DNA of 64,000 nt, taken from NCBI GenBank assembly GCA_016704145.1, contig JADJAS010000002.1, positions 134,978 through 198,977 on the forward strand, in the 5' to 3' direction. The DNA is from Rhodocyclaceae bacterium. Lineage in GTDB: Bacteria; Pseudomonadota; Gammaproteobacteria; Burkholderiales; Rhodocyclaceae. Shown piece after piece: positions 15,782-23,384 of this stretch. The translations under genes and the position numbers were made by a program. The notes below the pieces were generated by a model. The model was not told where the DNA came from. It made no database searches and worked only from the letters and a program-made list of their open reading frames with translations. Each line of letters begins with the position of its first letter. Within the stretch, counting starts at the first letter, position 1.

Positions 15782-16064
15782 CAAGGAACAGATGGCGGCA
15801 GCCATTGCGGCCGCACCCGACAAGGTGACTGACCCCGACTGCCCATACGACCCGAACGATGCAGCCGCGGTAAAAGCGTTCTGGGCAAAGGGCAAAGTTC
15901 GCCTGCCGGGCCAACGTGGCCCGCAAAAGCAACCCACCAAGGTTGCGGTAACGGTGCGATACAGCCCTGAGGTCGTGGAGTATTTTCGAGCGACCGGCGA
16001 AGGCTGGCAGACCCGCATGAACGATGCATTACGGGCGTATGTGAAACGGCACCGCGCAGCGTAA
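15744..16064 (+). CDS. brnA: Antitoxin BrnA
   Basis: A 106-residue antitoxin. The C-terminal ribbon-helix-helix-type segment (VAVTVRYSPEVVEYFRATGE then GWQTRMNDALRAYV) is the BrnA hallmark. The start overlaps the end of brnT; ATG at 15744 is preferred to the upstream GTG at 15735. A decayed paralogue of its C-terminus sits at 11794-11928. Confidence 0.9.
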   Translation: MKRAPTSKPSTFSKEQMAAAIAAAPDKVTDPDCPYDPNDAAAVKAFWAKGKVRLPGQRGPQKQPTKVAVTVRYSPEVVEYFRATGEGWQTRMNDALRAYVKRHRAA

Positions 16065-16082
16065 CTCCTCGGCATCTCAGTG

Positions 16083-16152
16083 GCCCAACGTTCGAGGTCA
16101 GGGGCGCTGCGCGGCTTTATCGCGCAGCGTCCCCTGCACCGCAGGGTTAGCC
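16083..16152 (-). other. attC site (70 bp)
   Basis: Plus strand GCCCAAC ... GTTAGCC with stems GGGGCGCTGCGC / GCGCAGCGTCCCC (extra T on the right arm). The stop codon of the neighbouring pseudogene (TAA, 16147-16149) lies inside its R'' core. Confidence 0.9.
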
Positions 16153-16935
16153 GTCGGTGCGCGGTGAAACGACATATACGCGCCCCATTTCTGGCGCTCC
16201 AACTTCTGCCTTAACCAAGACCGGACGAATCCAAATTCGCTTGATGCTCAACAGTTGCGGACCATGACGTTGGTTTCGCCAGTGCCCGCGGCGCCAGTGG
16301 GACTTGGTGAACTCCTTGGAACCATCGCCGTCCGTGACGGGGTGAGGAAACAGCGCGCCACAATACCGGACAACAGCGTACCCCTCGGCCGTGAGCGACT
16401 GCTTGGCCAGTTGTTTCTGATTGGGCTTGCCTCGTCCGCCCCAAGGTTGGCGAGTTCAGGCGGAATCGAGATTTGGACTCCGGGAAGATTCGATGCTTCC
16501 TCACTGCCGCGCGATAGGGTCAACTCGATGACAATCGTTCCCACAGCATCTTGAAAGATGTACGCGCCGTCGACAAACTCGGGTGATACACGTCCTGGGT
16601 CGTCGAGAGCGAGATCGGCTTGGAGCCCGAAGTGCAAAAAGAATGCGCGGTACGGAAGATGCAAACCCTCGAACGAAGAGCTTGTAACGTCAGTGAGCCG
16701 AAACGCTGATACGAGATTCGGGGATAGCTCAAAAATCTGCCTCCCGAAGCGTACCCATGCGGCATGAATAGCAGCAGTGCGCGTAGCCCGCATGGCATTT
16801 GCCTGAAGAATCGGCCAGTGGTCCGGCGGCTGCGTCGTGGTGATGACATCGAGTTGCGGCACCAATAGCCGAATGCGCCATCGCGAGGTTCGCGTATGAC
16901 CAGTGCAACAACTCGCCAACGGTTTTGATTTCCAT
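16147..16935 (-). pseudogene. Frameshifted cassette gene of unknown function
   Basis: ATG at 16935, 7 bp from the adjoining attC, starts MEIKTVGELLHWSYANLAMA. The frame must shift near 16870 to enter a long middle part (WVRFGRQIFELSPNLVSAFR, FEGLHLPYRAFFLHFG, IVIELTLSRGS) and shift again near 16420 to reach a credible C-terminus (RRGHWRNQRHGPQ, IKRIWIRPVLV, GRVYVVSPRTDG) that ends inside the attC core. The three segments look like one protein of about 260 residues broken by two frameshifts (or sequencing errors). I do not recognise a function. Confidence 0.65.
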
Positions 16936-16942
16936 GCGTCAG

Positions 16943-17012
16943 GCCCAACGTGGAGCTTACCGGCTCCGGGCAGATTCATCGCCCGGAGTCCGGGTAGAGC
17001 GGAGGGTTGGAG
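16943..17012 (-). other. attC site (70 bp)
   Basis: Plus strand GCCCAAC ... GTTGGAG with arms CTTACCGGCTCCGGGC and GCCCGGAGTCCGGGTAGA. The R'' end supplies the GGAGGG that serves as ribosome-binding site of the next plus-strand ORF. Confidence 0.88.
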
Positions 17013-17019
17013 GGCGCGA

Positions 17020-17333
17020 TGACCTACGAAGAAAAGGCATTGGAAATACTCCGCGCAATGGCGCACCTGGCCGCCGAAGGCAAGAGCCTGACCATCGCCG
17101 AGGATTGGGGCTTTGGATCGACCACAGTGATTGACCAGGACGGCGCGCATACGCACGTTGGATACGACGGCTACGACGACGAGCAGCGGGGGCTTGAAGC
17201 GCTGGTGGACGGACTGCATAGCCTGTTGGTTGAAAAGCGCGGGCTGTCATTGGCTAAGCCCTCCAACGTAGAGCTAACCGGCGCTGCGCGGCTTTATCGC
17301 GCAGCGTCCAGCGACCGAAGGGAGCGAGGTTGA
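17020..17333 (+). CDS. Small acidic cassette protein with attC-encoded tail
   Basis: A 104-residue frame from ATG 17020, preceded by GGAGGGC. Residues 1-80 (TYEEKALEILRAMAHLAAEG, LTIAEDWGFGSTTVIDQDG) are cassette-specific and unrecognised. The last 20 or so (NVELTGAARLYRAASSDRRE) are translated from the attC, because no stop precedes it. The gene points against the cassette direction. Whether it is expressed is unknown; there is a good ribosome-binding site but no clear promoter. Confidence 0.6.
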
Positions 17334-17347
17334 GCGCCATGTTAGAG
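17261..17347 (-). other. attC site (87 bp)
   Basis: Plus strand CTCCAAC ... GTTAGAG, with GGCGCTGCGC / GCGCAGCGTCC stem and a long right arm. It is nearly identical to the truncated site at 13209-13281. Confidence 0.88.
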
Positions 17348-17365
17348 GTGGCGTTACAGAATGCC

Positions 17366-17689
17366 TCAACGCCAGAATTTCCCGGACGAATATATTGGCC
17401 CGTTGGGGTGTGGTCGCTCATGAAATGGCGGCTGCGGAATGGCGATAAATTCTTGGGCTTTTTTGTCCGCCGAAAAGCGGGCAAAGCCGTTCCTGCGAAG
17501 AGCCGCTTCAGCTTCGGCGACTGAAGGAAAAGAGAGTCGGTCAAACACACCGGAGGTGTCACCAAAGAAAAACACTGTGCAGCCGTCTGGGTTTTCGTCG
17601 ATTAGTGCCCAGTTCTGCTGGAGAAACTCAACAATCTTGAACCAGTAATCCCGGCTGCGGATTTCGACGGGCGTTTCGTTGAAGGGCAT
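17366..17689 (-). CDS. Conserved integron-cassette protein, unknown function
   Basis: A 107-residue protein from ATG 17689, in cassette orientation, with its stop 18 bp from the attC. It has an aromatic-rich alpha/beta pattern: YWFKIVEFLQQNWALIDEN, CTVFFFGDTSGVFDRLSF and FHERPHPNGPIYSSGKFW. I recognise this only as a type of hypothetical protein seen in gene cassettes. It is compact and soluble, with no signal or membrane segment. Confidence 0.75.
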   Translation of the reverse strand: MPFNETPVEIRSRDYWFKIVEFLQQNWALIDENPDGCTVFFFGDTSGVFDRLSFPSVAEAEAALRRNGFARFSADKKAQEFIAIPQPPFHERPHPNGPIYSSGKFWR

Positions 17690-17695
17690 ATGAAC

Positions 17696-17766
17696 CTCTA
17701 ACGTTCCGCATGAGGGGCGCACGGCGGCTTTATCGCCGGGCGTCCCTCTCGATGCGGTTGTTGGGC
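17696..17766 (-). other. attC site (71 bp)
   Basis: Plus strand CTCTAAC ... GTTGGGC with arms GAGGGGCGCACGGCGGC and GCCGGGCGTCCCTCTCG, again with the extra base in the right arm. Confidence 0.85.
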
Positions 17767-17785
17767 CTCGCGGCCAGAAGGAGGA

Positions 17786-18178
17786 ATGATGGAAACACTG
17801 ATTCGAGCACAGCGGGAGCTTTGGAACGACACCATTGAGATTAACTTCGCGCACCGAAAGCCAACCCCTGGTGTGATTTGCGTCGCGGAGCCGTTAGTGT
17901 TCAAGGAGCAACAAGAAGGACTGTTCTTTGAACCAGCACTGCGCTTGAATACCGGAGAGGCGCAGCGGCTCATGGATGAATTGTGGGACTGCGGATTGCG
18001 CCCAAGCGAAGGAACTGGAAGCGCCGGCAGCCTGCGGGCGACAGAGAAGCATCTGACCGACATGCAGCGGATCGCGTTCATGCTGCTTGAGAGGCCTAAC
18101 GTAGAGGTCACCGGCGCTGCGCGGCTTTATCGCGCAGCGTCCGGTGGACCGCCGGGTTGGAGCCCTGAGCGGCCATGA
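17786..18178 (+). CDS. Cassette protein of unknown function with attC-encoded tail
   Basis: A 130-residue frame. ATG at 17786 or 17789 follows AAGGAGGA. The cassette part (RELWNDTIEINFAHRKPTPG, then EPLVFKEQQEGLFFEPALRL and LTDMQRIAFMLL) resembles small hypothetical proteins of phage or cassette origin, with no catalytic motif visible. It has no stop before attC and gains the tail NVEVTGAARLYRAASGG. It is antisense to the cassette direction. Confidence 0.65.
   Translation: MMETLIRAQRELWNDTIEINFAHRKPTPGVICVAEPLVFKEQQEGLFFEPALRLNTGEAQRLMDELWDCGLRPSEGTGSAGSLRATEKHLTDMQRIAFMLLERPNVEVTGAARLYRAASGGPPGWSPERP
18094..18162 (-). other. attC site of the first cassette (69 bp)
   Basis: Plus strand GCCTAAC ... 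GTTGGAG with stem CACCGGCGCTGCGC / GCGCAGCGTCCGGTGG. It closes the attI-proximal cassette. Confidence 0.9.
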
Positions 18179-18196
18179 CCCAAAGGGTCTGCATTT

Positions 18197-18490
18197 CTAT
18201 CTGCACCACTGTTGCTCACAGGGAACACCGTCGTGATTTCCATCCATTTTCACTCCCGGGCAGTTCTTTAGGAAATACGTTGCCTCTGCGCACGATGTCA
18301 TTTGCGAGCAGTAGGTGCGGCCATCGCACTTGAACTGCGTTTCAGCAGTGGGGTTTCGTTCAACTGATGTTCGATCATTGATTTCGACCGTGCTCTCAGA
18401 AGCGGCCTGGACAGTGCGGCCGGATTGATATTTTGTGTAGCCCTGCCAAGCCAAGAACCCAAGGACTGCAACAATGACGAGACGCTTCAT
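18197..18490 (-). CDS. Exported Excalibur-domain protein (first cassette)
   Basis: A 97-residue protein from ATG 18490 with an N-terminal membrane/signal segment (KRLVIVAVLGFLAWQGY) and a C-terminal Excalibur-type calcium-binding motif (MDGNHDGVPCEQQWC) plus other paired Cys (CDGRTYCSQMTSCAEA). It is the attI-proximal gene in cassette orientation, the position expected to be best expressed from an integron promoter. A periplasmic or surface role is inferred. Confidence 0.8.
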   Translation of the reverse strand: MKRLVIVAVLGFLAWQGYTKYQSGRTVQAASESTVEINDRTSVERNPTAETQFKCDGRTYCSQMTSCAEATYFLKNCPGVKMDGNHDGVPCEQQWCR

Positions 18491-18511
18491 AGGGTGGCTC
18501 CGGGCCTTGGG

Positions 18512-18600
18512 CTCCAACGTTTAGTGGACACACAAAGCGGTGTATATTGCGTTCGCATGATGTGCCTAAATTTAGTGGTAATAGCGCAACATTCTGATAA
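18512..18600 (-). other. Putative attI and intI/cassette promoter region
   Basis: On the minus strand AAAC-GTTGGAG (18512-18521) is the expected attI insertion point, bordering the first cassette, and the AT-rich DNA between it and intI should hold attI and the divergent promoters. No convincing consensus promoter or LexA box (CTGT-N8-ACAG) is visible by eye. Confidence 0.6.
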
Positions 18601-18629
18601 TAAATAGTTCATTTATCCTGATTCCCATT

Positions 18630-19619
18630 ATGGCACCTGCGGAAGCCCCTGTTTCTGGCGCTGCGCCGAAGCTCCTCGATCAAGTCCGTGCACGCATCAG
18701 GGTCAAACATTACAGCATCCGCACGGAAGATCAATATGTCTTCTGGATAAAGCGCTTCATTTTGTTCCATGGCAAGCGGCATCCGCGCGACATGGGGGCC
18801 GTTGAGGTCGAGGCGTTCTTGAGCGATCTGGCGGTGACTGGCGGCGTGGCGGCCGCCACTCAGAACCAGGCGCTTGCCGCCTTGCTATTCCTCTATCGCG
18901 AGGTGCTGCAGATCACGTTGCCGTGGCTGGACGGCGTGACCCGCGCCAAGCCTTCGCGGCGCCTGCCGGTGGTGCTGACGCCCACCGAGGTGCGCGCCGT
19001 GCTCGACCGCATGGACGGCATGTACGGCCTGATGGCGCGCCTGCTTTACGGCACGGGCATGCGGCTGATGGAGGGCGTGCGCCTGCGGGTGAAGGATGTG
19101 GATTTTGGCCGCAACGAGATTTTGATCCGCCATGGCAAGGGGGCGAAGGATCGGGTGACGATGCTGCCGGCGGCGCTGGCGGCGCCCTTGCAGGAGCATC
19201 TGGCGCGGCGGCGGGTTGTTTACGAGGACGACCTGCGCGACGGCAGGGCGGAGGTGTGGTTGCCGGATGCGCTGGCGAAGAAGTATCCGAACGCGGCCAC
19301 CGAGTGGGGCTGGCAGTTTGTGTTCTGTTCGGGCAGTCATTCGACCGATCCGCGCAGCGGCCGGGTGCGTCGTCATCACGTTGATGAGAAGCTGTTGCAG
19401 CGGGCGATGAAGAAGGCGGTGACCGCCGCGCAGTTGCCCAAACCGGCCACACCGCACACGCTGCGGCATTCGTTCGCCACACACCTGCTCGAAGGCGGGC
19501 ACGACATCCGCACCGTGCAGGAACTGCTGGGCCACAGCGATGTTTCGACGACGATGATCTACACCCACGTGCTGAACAAGGGCGGGCGCGGGGTGACGAG
19601 TCCGCTCGACCGCCTGTGA
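18630..19619 (+). CDS. intI: Integron integrase IntI (tyrosine recombinase)
   Basis: A 329-residue tyrosine recombinase with all catalytic residues: R145 (GTGMRLMEG), H277 and R279 (PHTLRHSFATHLL), H302 (LLGHSDVSTT) and Y311 (MIYTHV). The extra IntI-specific segment between patches II and III is present (DALAKKYPNAATEWGWQFVF), so this is an integron integrase rather than XerCD. It is transcribed away from the array, the classical arrangement. The stop codon lies within a dispersed-repeat copy (19618-19641). It appears intact and should be active. Confidence 0.96.
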   Translation: MAPAEAPVSGAAPKLLDQVRARIRVKHYSIRTEDQYVFWIKRFILFHGKRHPRDMGAVEVEAFLSDLAVTGGVAAATQNQALAALLFLYREVLQITLPWLDGVTRAKPSRRLPVVLTPTEVRAVLDRMDGMYGLMARLLYGTGMRLMEGVRLRVKDVDFGRNEILIRHGKGAKDRVTMLPAALAAPLQEHLARRRVVYEDDLRDGRAEVWLPDALAKKYPNAATEWGWQFVFCSGSHSTDPRSGRVRRHHVDEKLLQRAMKKAVTAAQLPKPATPHTLRHSFATHLLEGGHDIRTVQELLGHSDVSTTMIYTHVLNKGGRGVTSPLDRL

Positions 19620-19641
19620 AAGTCAGTGCCGGCGGCACGCC
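19618..19641 (+). repeat. Dispersed repeat, copy 4 (overlaps intI stop)
   Basis: Reads GAAAGTCAGTGCCGGCGGCA then CGCC. Its first two bases are the last two of the intI TGA. Confidence 0.75.
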
Positions 19642-19839
19642 GGCGCGGCTGCTTTGCACATCGATCGCCTTGTGGTAAAACGCAGCGGCTATCGATGTCG
19701 CGCCAGGGTCGGCGCCGGAGGGGAGCCATGCTGGTCGTTACCGTTTCGCCGAAGTTTCAGGTGGTCATGCCGCGACGGCGCGGCGAGGCGGATGCCGTGC
19801 CCGGCGTGCGCCATGCGCGGCGGCGGGACTGAGCGGCCG

Positions 19840-20955
19840 ATGGAATCGCTTGACGTTTTGCTGGCCGACCGCCCGCACCTGTTTTCCCCCGCCACGGTGA
19901 AAGTCAGTCGTGGCGACACGCTGCGCATGGCCGAACTGATCGCCGCCGTCGAGCGCGTCGCCGCGCTGCCGGAGTACCAGGCTCGGGTGCTCGCCTGGGC
20001 GCCGGAGATCGCCCGTCACGCGCCGGCCAATCGCGGCGTCTTCTTCGGTTACGACTTCCACCTGACGCCCGAAGGCCCGAAGCTGATCGAGATCAACACC
20101 AACGCCGGCGGTGGGCTGTTGGCTGCCGTCCAGGTGCCCGGCAACGCCCTGGAAGCCGAATACGTCGCGATGTTTCGCTCCGAGTGCGCAAGTAAATTGC
20201 GCGCGATGGCCATCGTCGATGAAGCGCCGGCGTCGCAGTTTCTGTATCCCGAGTTCCTGATGTTCCAGGCGTTGTTCGCGCGGCACGGCATCGCGGCGGC
20301 GATCTGCGCGCCCGACGAGCTGGCCTGCCGCGACGGCCGGTTGTGGCATGGCGAGACCCGGCTAGACCTTGTCTACAACCGCTTGACCGATTTCGCGCTG
20401 GCGGCGCCCGCCAATGCCGCCTTGCGCCAGGCCTACCTGGACAATGCCGTCGTGCTGACGCCGCATCCGCGCGGACATGCCTTGTATGCCGACAAGCGCA
20501 ACCTGACTTTGCTGTCCGATGACGCCTTGCTGGCTTCGTGGGGCGTCGATGCGGCGACGCGGGCAGTGCTTGCCGCCGTGGTACCGAGGACGGAACTCGT
20601 GACGTCGAGCGATGCCGAAGGTTGGTGGAGCCGGCGCAAGGAGTTGTTTTTCAAACCGGCGACCGGCTATGGCTCCAAGGCGGCCTATCGTGGTGACAAG
20701 ATGACCCGGCGGGTATTCGACGAAGTTCTGGCGGCGGATTACGTGGCGCAAGCGCTGGTGCCGCCGTCCACGCTTGAACTCGAATTGCCGGACGATGGCG
20801 ATGCCGGCGACGATCGGCATGTCGAGCTCAAGGTCGACGTGCGTTGTTATGCCCATGCCGGCAGGGTTCAATTGATCGCGGCGCGTCTGTGGCAGGGCCA
20901 GACTACCAATTTCCGCACCCCGGGCGGGGGATTCGCAAAAGTGAGAATCGAATGA
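19840..20955 (+). CDS. ATP-grasp-like protein upstream of mobB
   Basis: A 371-residue protein. The IEINTNAGGGLL motif, PHPRGHALYADKRNL, ELFFKPATGYGSKAAYRG and the acidic ELKVDVRCYAHAG region fit an ATP-grasp fold (Mg-ATP-dependent carboxylate-amine ligase type). The substrate is unknown. Its stop overlaps the mobB start (ATGA), placing it first in a molybdenum-cofactor operon, so a Mo-related or accessory role is plausible but unproven. ATG at 19840 is preferred over longer frames with no homology-like sequence. It contains repeat copy 5 as VKVSRGDTL. Confidence 0.65.
   Translation: MESLDVLLADRPHLFSPATVKVSRGDTLRMAELIAAVERVAALPEYQARVLAWAPEIARHAPANRGVFFGYDFHLTPEGPKLIEINTNAGGGLLAAVQVPGNALEAEYVAMFRSECASKLRAMAIVDEAPASQFLYPEFLMFQALFARHGIAAAICAPDELACRDGRLWHGETRLDLVYNRLTDFALAAPANAALRQAYLDNAVVLTPHPRGHALYADKRNLTLLSDDALLASWGVDAATRAVLAAVVPRTELVTSSDAEGWWSRRKELFFKPATGYGSKAAYRGDKMTRRVFDEVLAADYVAQALVPPSTLELELPDDGDAGDDRHVELKVDVRCYAHAGRVQLIAARLWQGQTTNFRTPGGGFAKVRIE
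19899..19922 (+). repeat. Dispersed repeat, copy 5
   Basis: Reads GAAAGTCAGTCGTGGCGACA then CGCT. Read as KVSRGDTL near residue 20 of the ATP-grasp-like protein. Confidence 0.7.
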
Positions 20956-21455
20956 GGATGTTCGGGTTCGCCGGCTATTCCGGCGCCGGCAAGACGACGC
21001 TGATCGAGCAGCTGATTCCGCGCTTCGTCACGCGCGGGCTCAAGGTGTCGATGATCAAGCACACGCACCACAACTTCGACCTCGACAAGTCAGGCAAGGA
21101 CTCGTTTCGCCACCGCGAGGCGGGCGCGACGGAAGTGATGCTGGTCTGCGACCGGCGCTGGGTGCTGATGCACGAACTGCGCGGACAGCCCGAACCGACC
21201 TTCGAGCAGCAAATCGCCAATCTGTCGCCCTGCGACCTGCTGCTCGTCGAAGGCTACAAGGAAACGCCCATTCCGAAGCTGGAAGTGCATCGGCCGGCCA
21301 ATGGCAAGCCGTTCATTTGGCCCGAGAATGCCAGCGTGCTGGCGGTGGCGACGCCGGCGGCGGCCGATCTGCCGCGCGATTGCCCGCTGCCGTGGCTGGA
21401 CTTGAACGATCATGACGCCATTGCGGCGTTCATTCTGGAGAAAGTCGGATTGTGA
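20952..21455 (+). CDS. mobB: Molybdopterin-guanine dinucleotide biosynthesis protein MobB
   Basis: A 167-residue P-loop protein. Walker A is GYSGAGKTT at the N-terminus, followed by IKHTHHNFDLDKSGKDSFRH, the MobB signature, and LLLVEGYKETPIPKLEVHR. It assists MobA in attaching nucleotides to molybdopterin. The start overlaps the preceding stop and its own stop overlaps the GTG of moeA, so translation is coupled through the operon. Confidence 0.93.
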   Translation: MRMFGFAGYSGAGKTTLIEQLIPRFVTRGLKVSMIKHTHHNFDLDKSGKDSFRHREAGATEVMLVCDRRWVLMHELRGQPEPTFEQQIANLSPCDLLLVEGYKETPIPKLEVHRPANGKPFIWPENASVLAVATPAAADLPRDCPLPWLDLNDHDAIAAFILEKVGL

Positions 21456-22660
21456 ACATGTTGAGTTTTGACGAGGCACAGGCCCGCCTGCTCGATGCCG
21501 CGCGGAAGGTCAAGGGCGTGGACCGCGTGCCGCTGGCGGACGGCCTGGGCCGGGTGCTGGCCGAATCGATCAGGTCTTCGCTCGACGTGCCGCCGCTCGA
21601 CAACAGCGGCATGGATGGCTATGCCGTGCGCTGCGCCGATGTGCCCGTCGCGGGCACCGCATTGCGCATGGCGCAGCGCATTCCCGCTGGCAGTGTCGGC
21701 CATGCGCTGGAGCCGGGCACGGCGGCGCGGATTTTCACCGGCGCGCCGGTGCCGGCCGGCGCCGATGCCGTGGTCATGCAGGAACTCTGTGAGCGAGGCG
21801 GCCACGGTGCCGAAGGCATGGTCATCGTCAATCACGTGCCCGCGCGGGACGACAATATCCGCCGCGCCGGCGAGGACATCCGCAAGGATGCCGAGGTGCT
21901 GGCGGCGGGCACGATGCTGACCCCCGCCGCCATCGGCATGGCCGCCTCGGTCGGCGTGGCGCAGTTGCCGGTGCTGCGCCGGCTGTCGGTGGCCGTGCTG
22001 TCCACCGGCGACGAACTGGCGACGCCCGGCGAGCCGTTGCCGCCGGGCGCTATCTACAACTCCAATCGCTACCAATTGACGGCATTGCTGAAGAGCATGG
22101 GCTGCGTCGTCGAGGACTTCGGCAACCTGCCCGACAGTCTCGATGCCACGCGCGCGGCGCTGCGCAAGGCCGGCGCGCTGCACGACCTGGTGATTACCTC
22201 GGGCGGTGTTTCGGTCGGCGAGGAGGATCACGTCAAGCCGGCGCTGGAAGCGGAAGGCGAACTGTCGCTGTGGAGCATCGCCGTCAAGCCGGGCAAGCCA
22301 CTGGCCTTCGGCAGGGTCGGTCAGGCGGATTTCGTCGGCCTGCCCGGCAATCCCGTCTCGGCCTTCGTCACCTTCAGCCTGCTGGTGCGGCCGTTCATCC
22401 GCAAATGCCAGGGTGCGCGCGAGTTGCTGCCGCAAGGGCGGACGATGATTGCCGGTTTCGAGTGGGCGAAGCCCGGTAACCGCCGCGAGTTCCTGCGCGT
22501 GCGCATCGGCGCGGACGGCCGCCTGGAGCGTTATGCCAACCAAAGCTCGGGCGTGCTGACCTCGTGTGTGTGGGCCGACGGCCTGGCCGACATCGCCGCC
22601 GGGATGAAAGTCAGCCCCGGCGACACGCTGCGTTACCTCGCTTTCGCGGAGATGCCATGA
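21452..22660 (+). CDS. moeA: Molybdopterin molybdenumtransferase MoeA
   Basis: A 402-residue enzyme inserting molybdate into adenylylated molybdopterin. Visible motifs are PLDNSGMDGYAVR near residue 50, the RIFTGAPVPAGADAVV loop, the MPT-binding STGDEL segment, TSGGVSVGEEDHVK and GLPGNPVSAFVTF. GTG at 21452 overlaps the mobB stop; ATG at 21458 is an alternative. The last residues (MKVSPGDTL) come from repeat copy 6. Its product would serve the molybdoenzyme HcrABC encoded in the same window. Confidence 0.95.
   Translation: MNMLSFDEAQARLLDAARKVKGVDRVPLADGLGRVLAESIRSSLDVPPLDNSGMDGYAVRCADVPVAGTALRMAQRIPAGSVGHALEPGTAARIFTGAPVPAGADAVVMQELCERGGHGAEGMVIVNHVPARDDNIRRAGEDIRKDAEVLAAGTMLTPAAIGMAASVGVAQLPVLRRLSVAVLSTGDELATPGEPLPPGAIYNSNRYQLTALLKSMGCVVEDFGNLPDSLDATRAALRKAGALHDLVITSGGVSVGEEDHVKPALEAEGELSLWSIAVKPGKPLAFGRVGQADFVGLPGNPVSAFVTFSLLVRPFIRKCQGARELLPQGRTMIAGFEWAKPGNRREFLRVRIGADGRLERYANQSSGVLTSCVWADGLADIAAGMKVSPGDTLRYLAFAEMP
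22606..22629 (+). repeat. Dispersed repeat, copy 6 (moeA 3' end)
   Basis: Reads GAAAGTCAGCCCCGGCGACA then CGCT. Frame KVSPGDTL. Confidence 0.65.
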
Positions 22661-22911
22661 TGGTGAAAGTGCTCTACTTTGCCGGCCTGCGCGAGGCACT
22701 CGCCACCTCGGGCGAGGAAATCCGGTTGCCGGCCGGCGTGGCCAGCGTCGCGGCGCTGCGCGACCACGTGGCGGCGCGCGGCGAACCGTGGGCGCAACTG
22801 GCGCGGACCAGGAATTTGCGTTGCGCGGTCAATCACGCCATGGCCGGGTTCGACGCGGCGGTGCGGGATGGCGACGAGGTGGCTTTCTTCCCGCCGGTGA
22901 CGGGAGGCTGA
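22657..22911 (+). CDS. moaD: Molybdopterin synthase small subunit MoaD
   Basis: An 84-residue ubiquitin-like sulfur carrier. The C-terminus is the required Gly-Gly (FFPPVTGG), which is thiocarboxylated and donates sulfur to precursor Z within the MoaD-MoaE complex. ATG at 22657 overlaps the moeA stop. Confidence 0.93.
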   Translation: MMVKVLYFAGLREALATSGEEIRLPAGVASVAALRDHVAARGEPWAQLARTRNLRCAVNHAMAGFDAAVRDGDEVAFFPPVTGG

Positions 22912-22912
22912 C

Positions 22913-23356
22913 ATGACGGTGTCCGTTCAGGAAGCCGATTTCGCTGTCGGCGCCGAGATCGAGGCGCTGGGCGCGGGAACAGACAACGCCGGTGCGGTCG
23001 CCAGCTTCGTGGGCATGGTCAGGGGCGGCGAGATTCTCGCCATGACGCTCGAACATTACCCCGGCATGACCGAGAAGGCCCTCGCGGAAATCGTCGCCGA
23101 GGCGCGGCGACGCTGGGCCTTGCTGGGGGTGCGCGTCATCCACCGGGTCGGCCGGCTGCTGCCGGGCGAGCGCATCGTCTTCGTCGCCGTCTCGTCGACC
23201 CACCGCCACAACGCCTTCGCCGCTTGCGAATTCATCATGGATTACCTGAAAACGCAGGCGCCATTCTGGAAGCGGGAAGACACCGCCTCGGGCGGCCGCT
23301 GGGTGGATGCCCGCGAGTCGGACGACGCGGCGCTCGCCCGCTGGCGCGGCGCTTAG
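22913..23356 (+). CDS. moaE: Molybdopterin synthase large subunit MoaE
   Basis: A 147-residue subunit. VASFVGMVRGGE, LEHYPGMTEKAL and the catalytic region HRVGRLLPGERIVFVAVSS, then HR.NAF.AC..IMDYLKT..PFWKRE, are all typical of MoaE, including the Lys residues near the end. It starts 1 bp after moaD and closes the operon. moaA, moaB and moaC are not in the window. Confidence 0.95.
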   Translation: MTVSVQEADFAVGAEIEALGAGTDNAGAVASFVGMVRGGEILAMTLEHYPGMTEKALAEIVAEARRRWALLGVRVIHRVGRLLPGERIVFVAVSSTHRHNAFAACEFIMDYLKTQAPFWKREDTASGGRWVDARESDDAALARWRGA

Positions 23357-23384
23357 CCGGCCACGCCGCCGTCCCGCGGCCGAT

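Noticed and set aside
18512..18629. LexA (SOS) box in the intI promoter
   Set aside because: No CTGT-N8-ACAG-like sequence is visible; SOS control of this intI cannot be claimed.
11794..19619. Reading the array as plus-oriented with intI downstream
   Set aside because: The extra unpaired base lies on the right arm of each site and several genes end next to the right-hand core on the minus strand, so the sites are minus-oriented.
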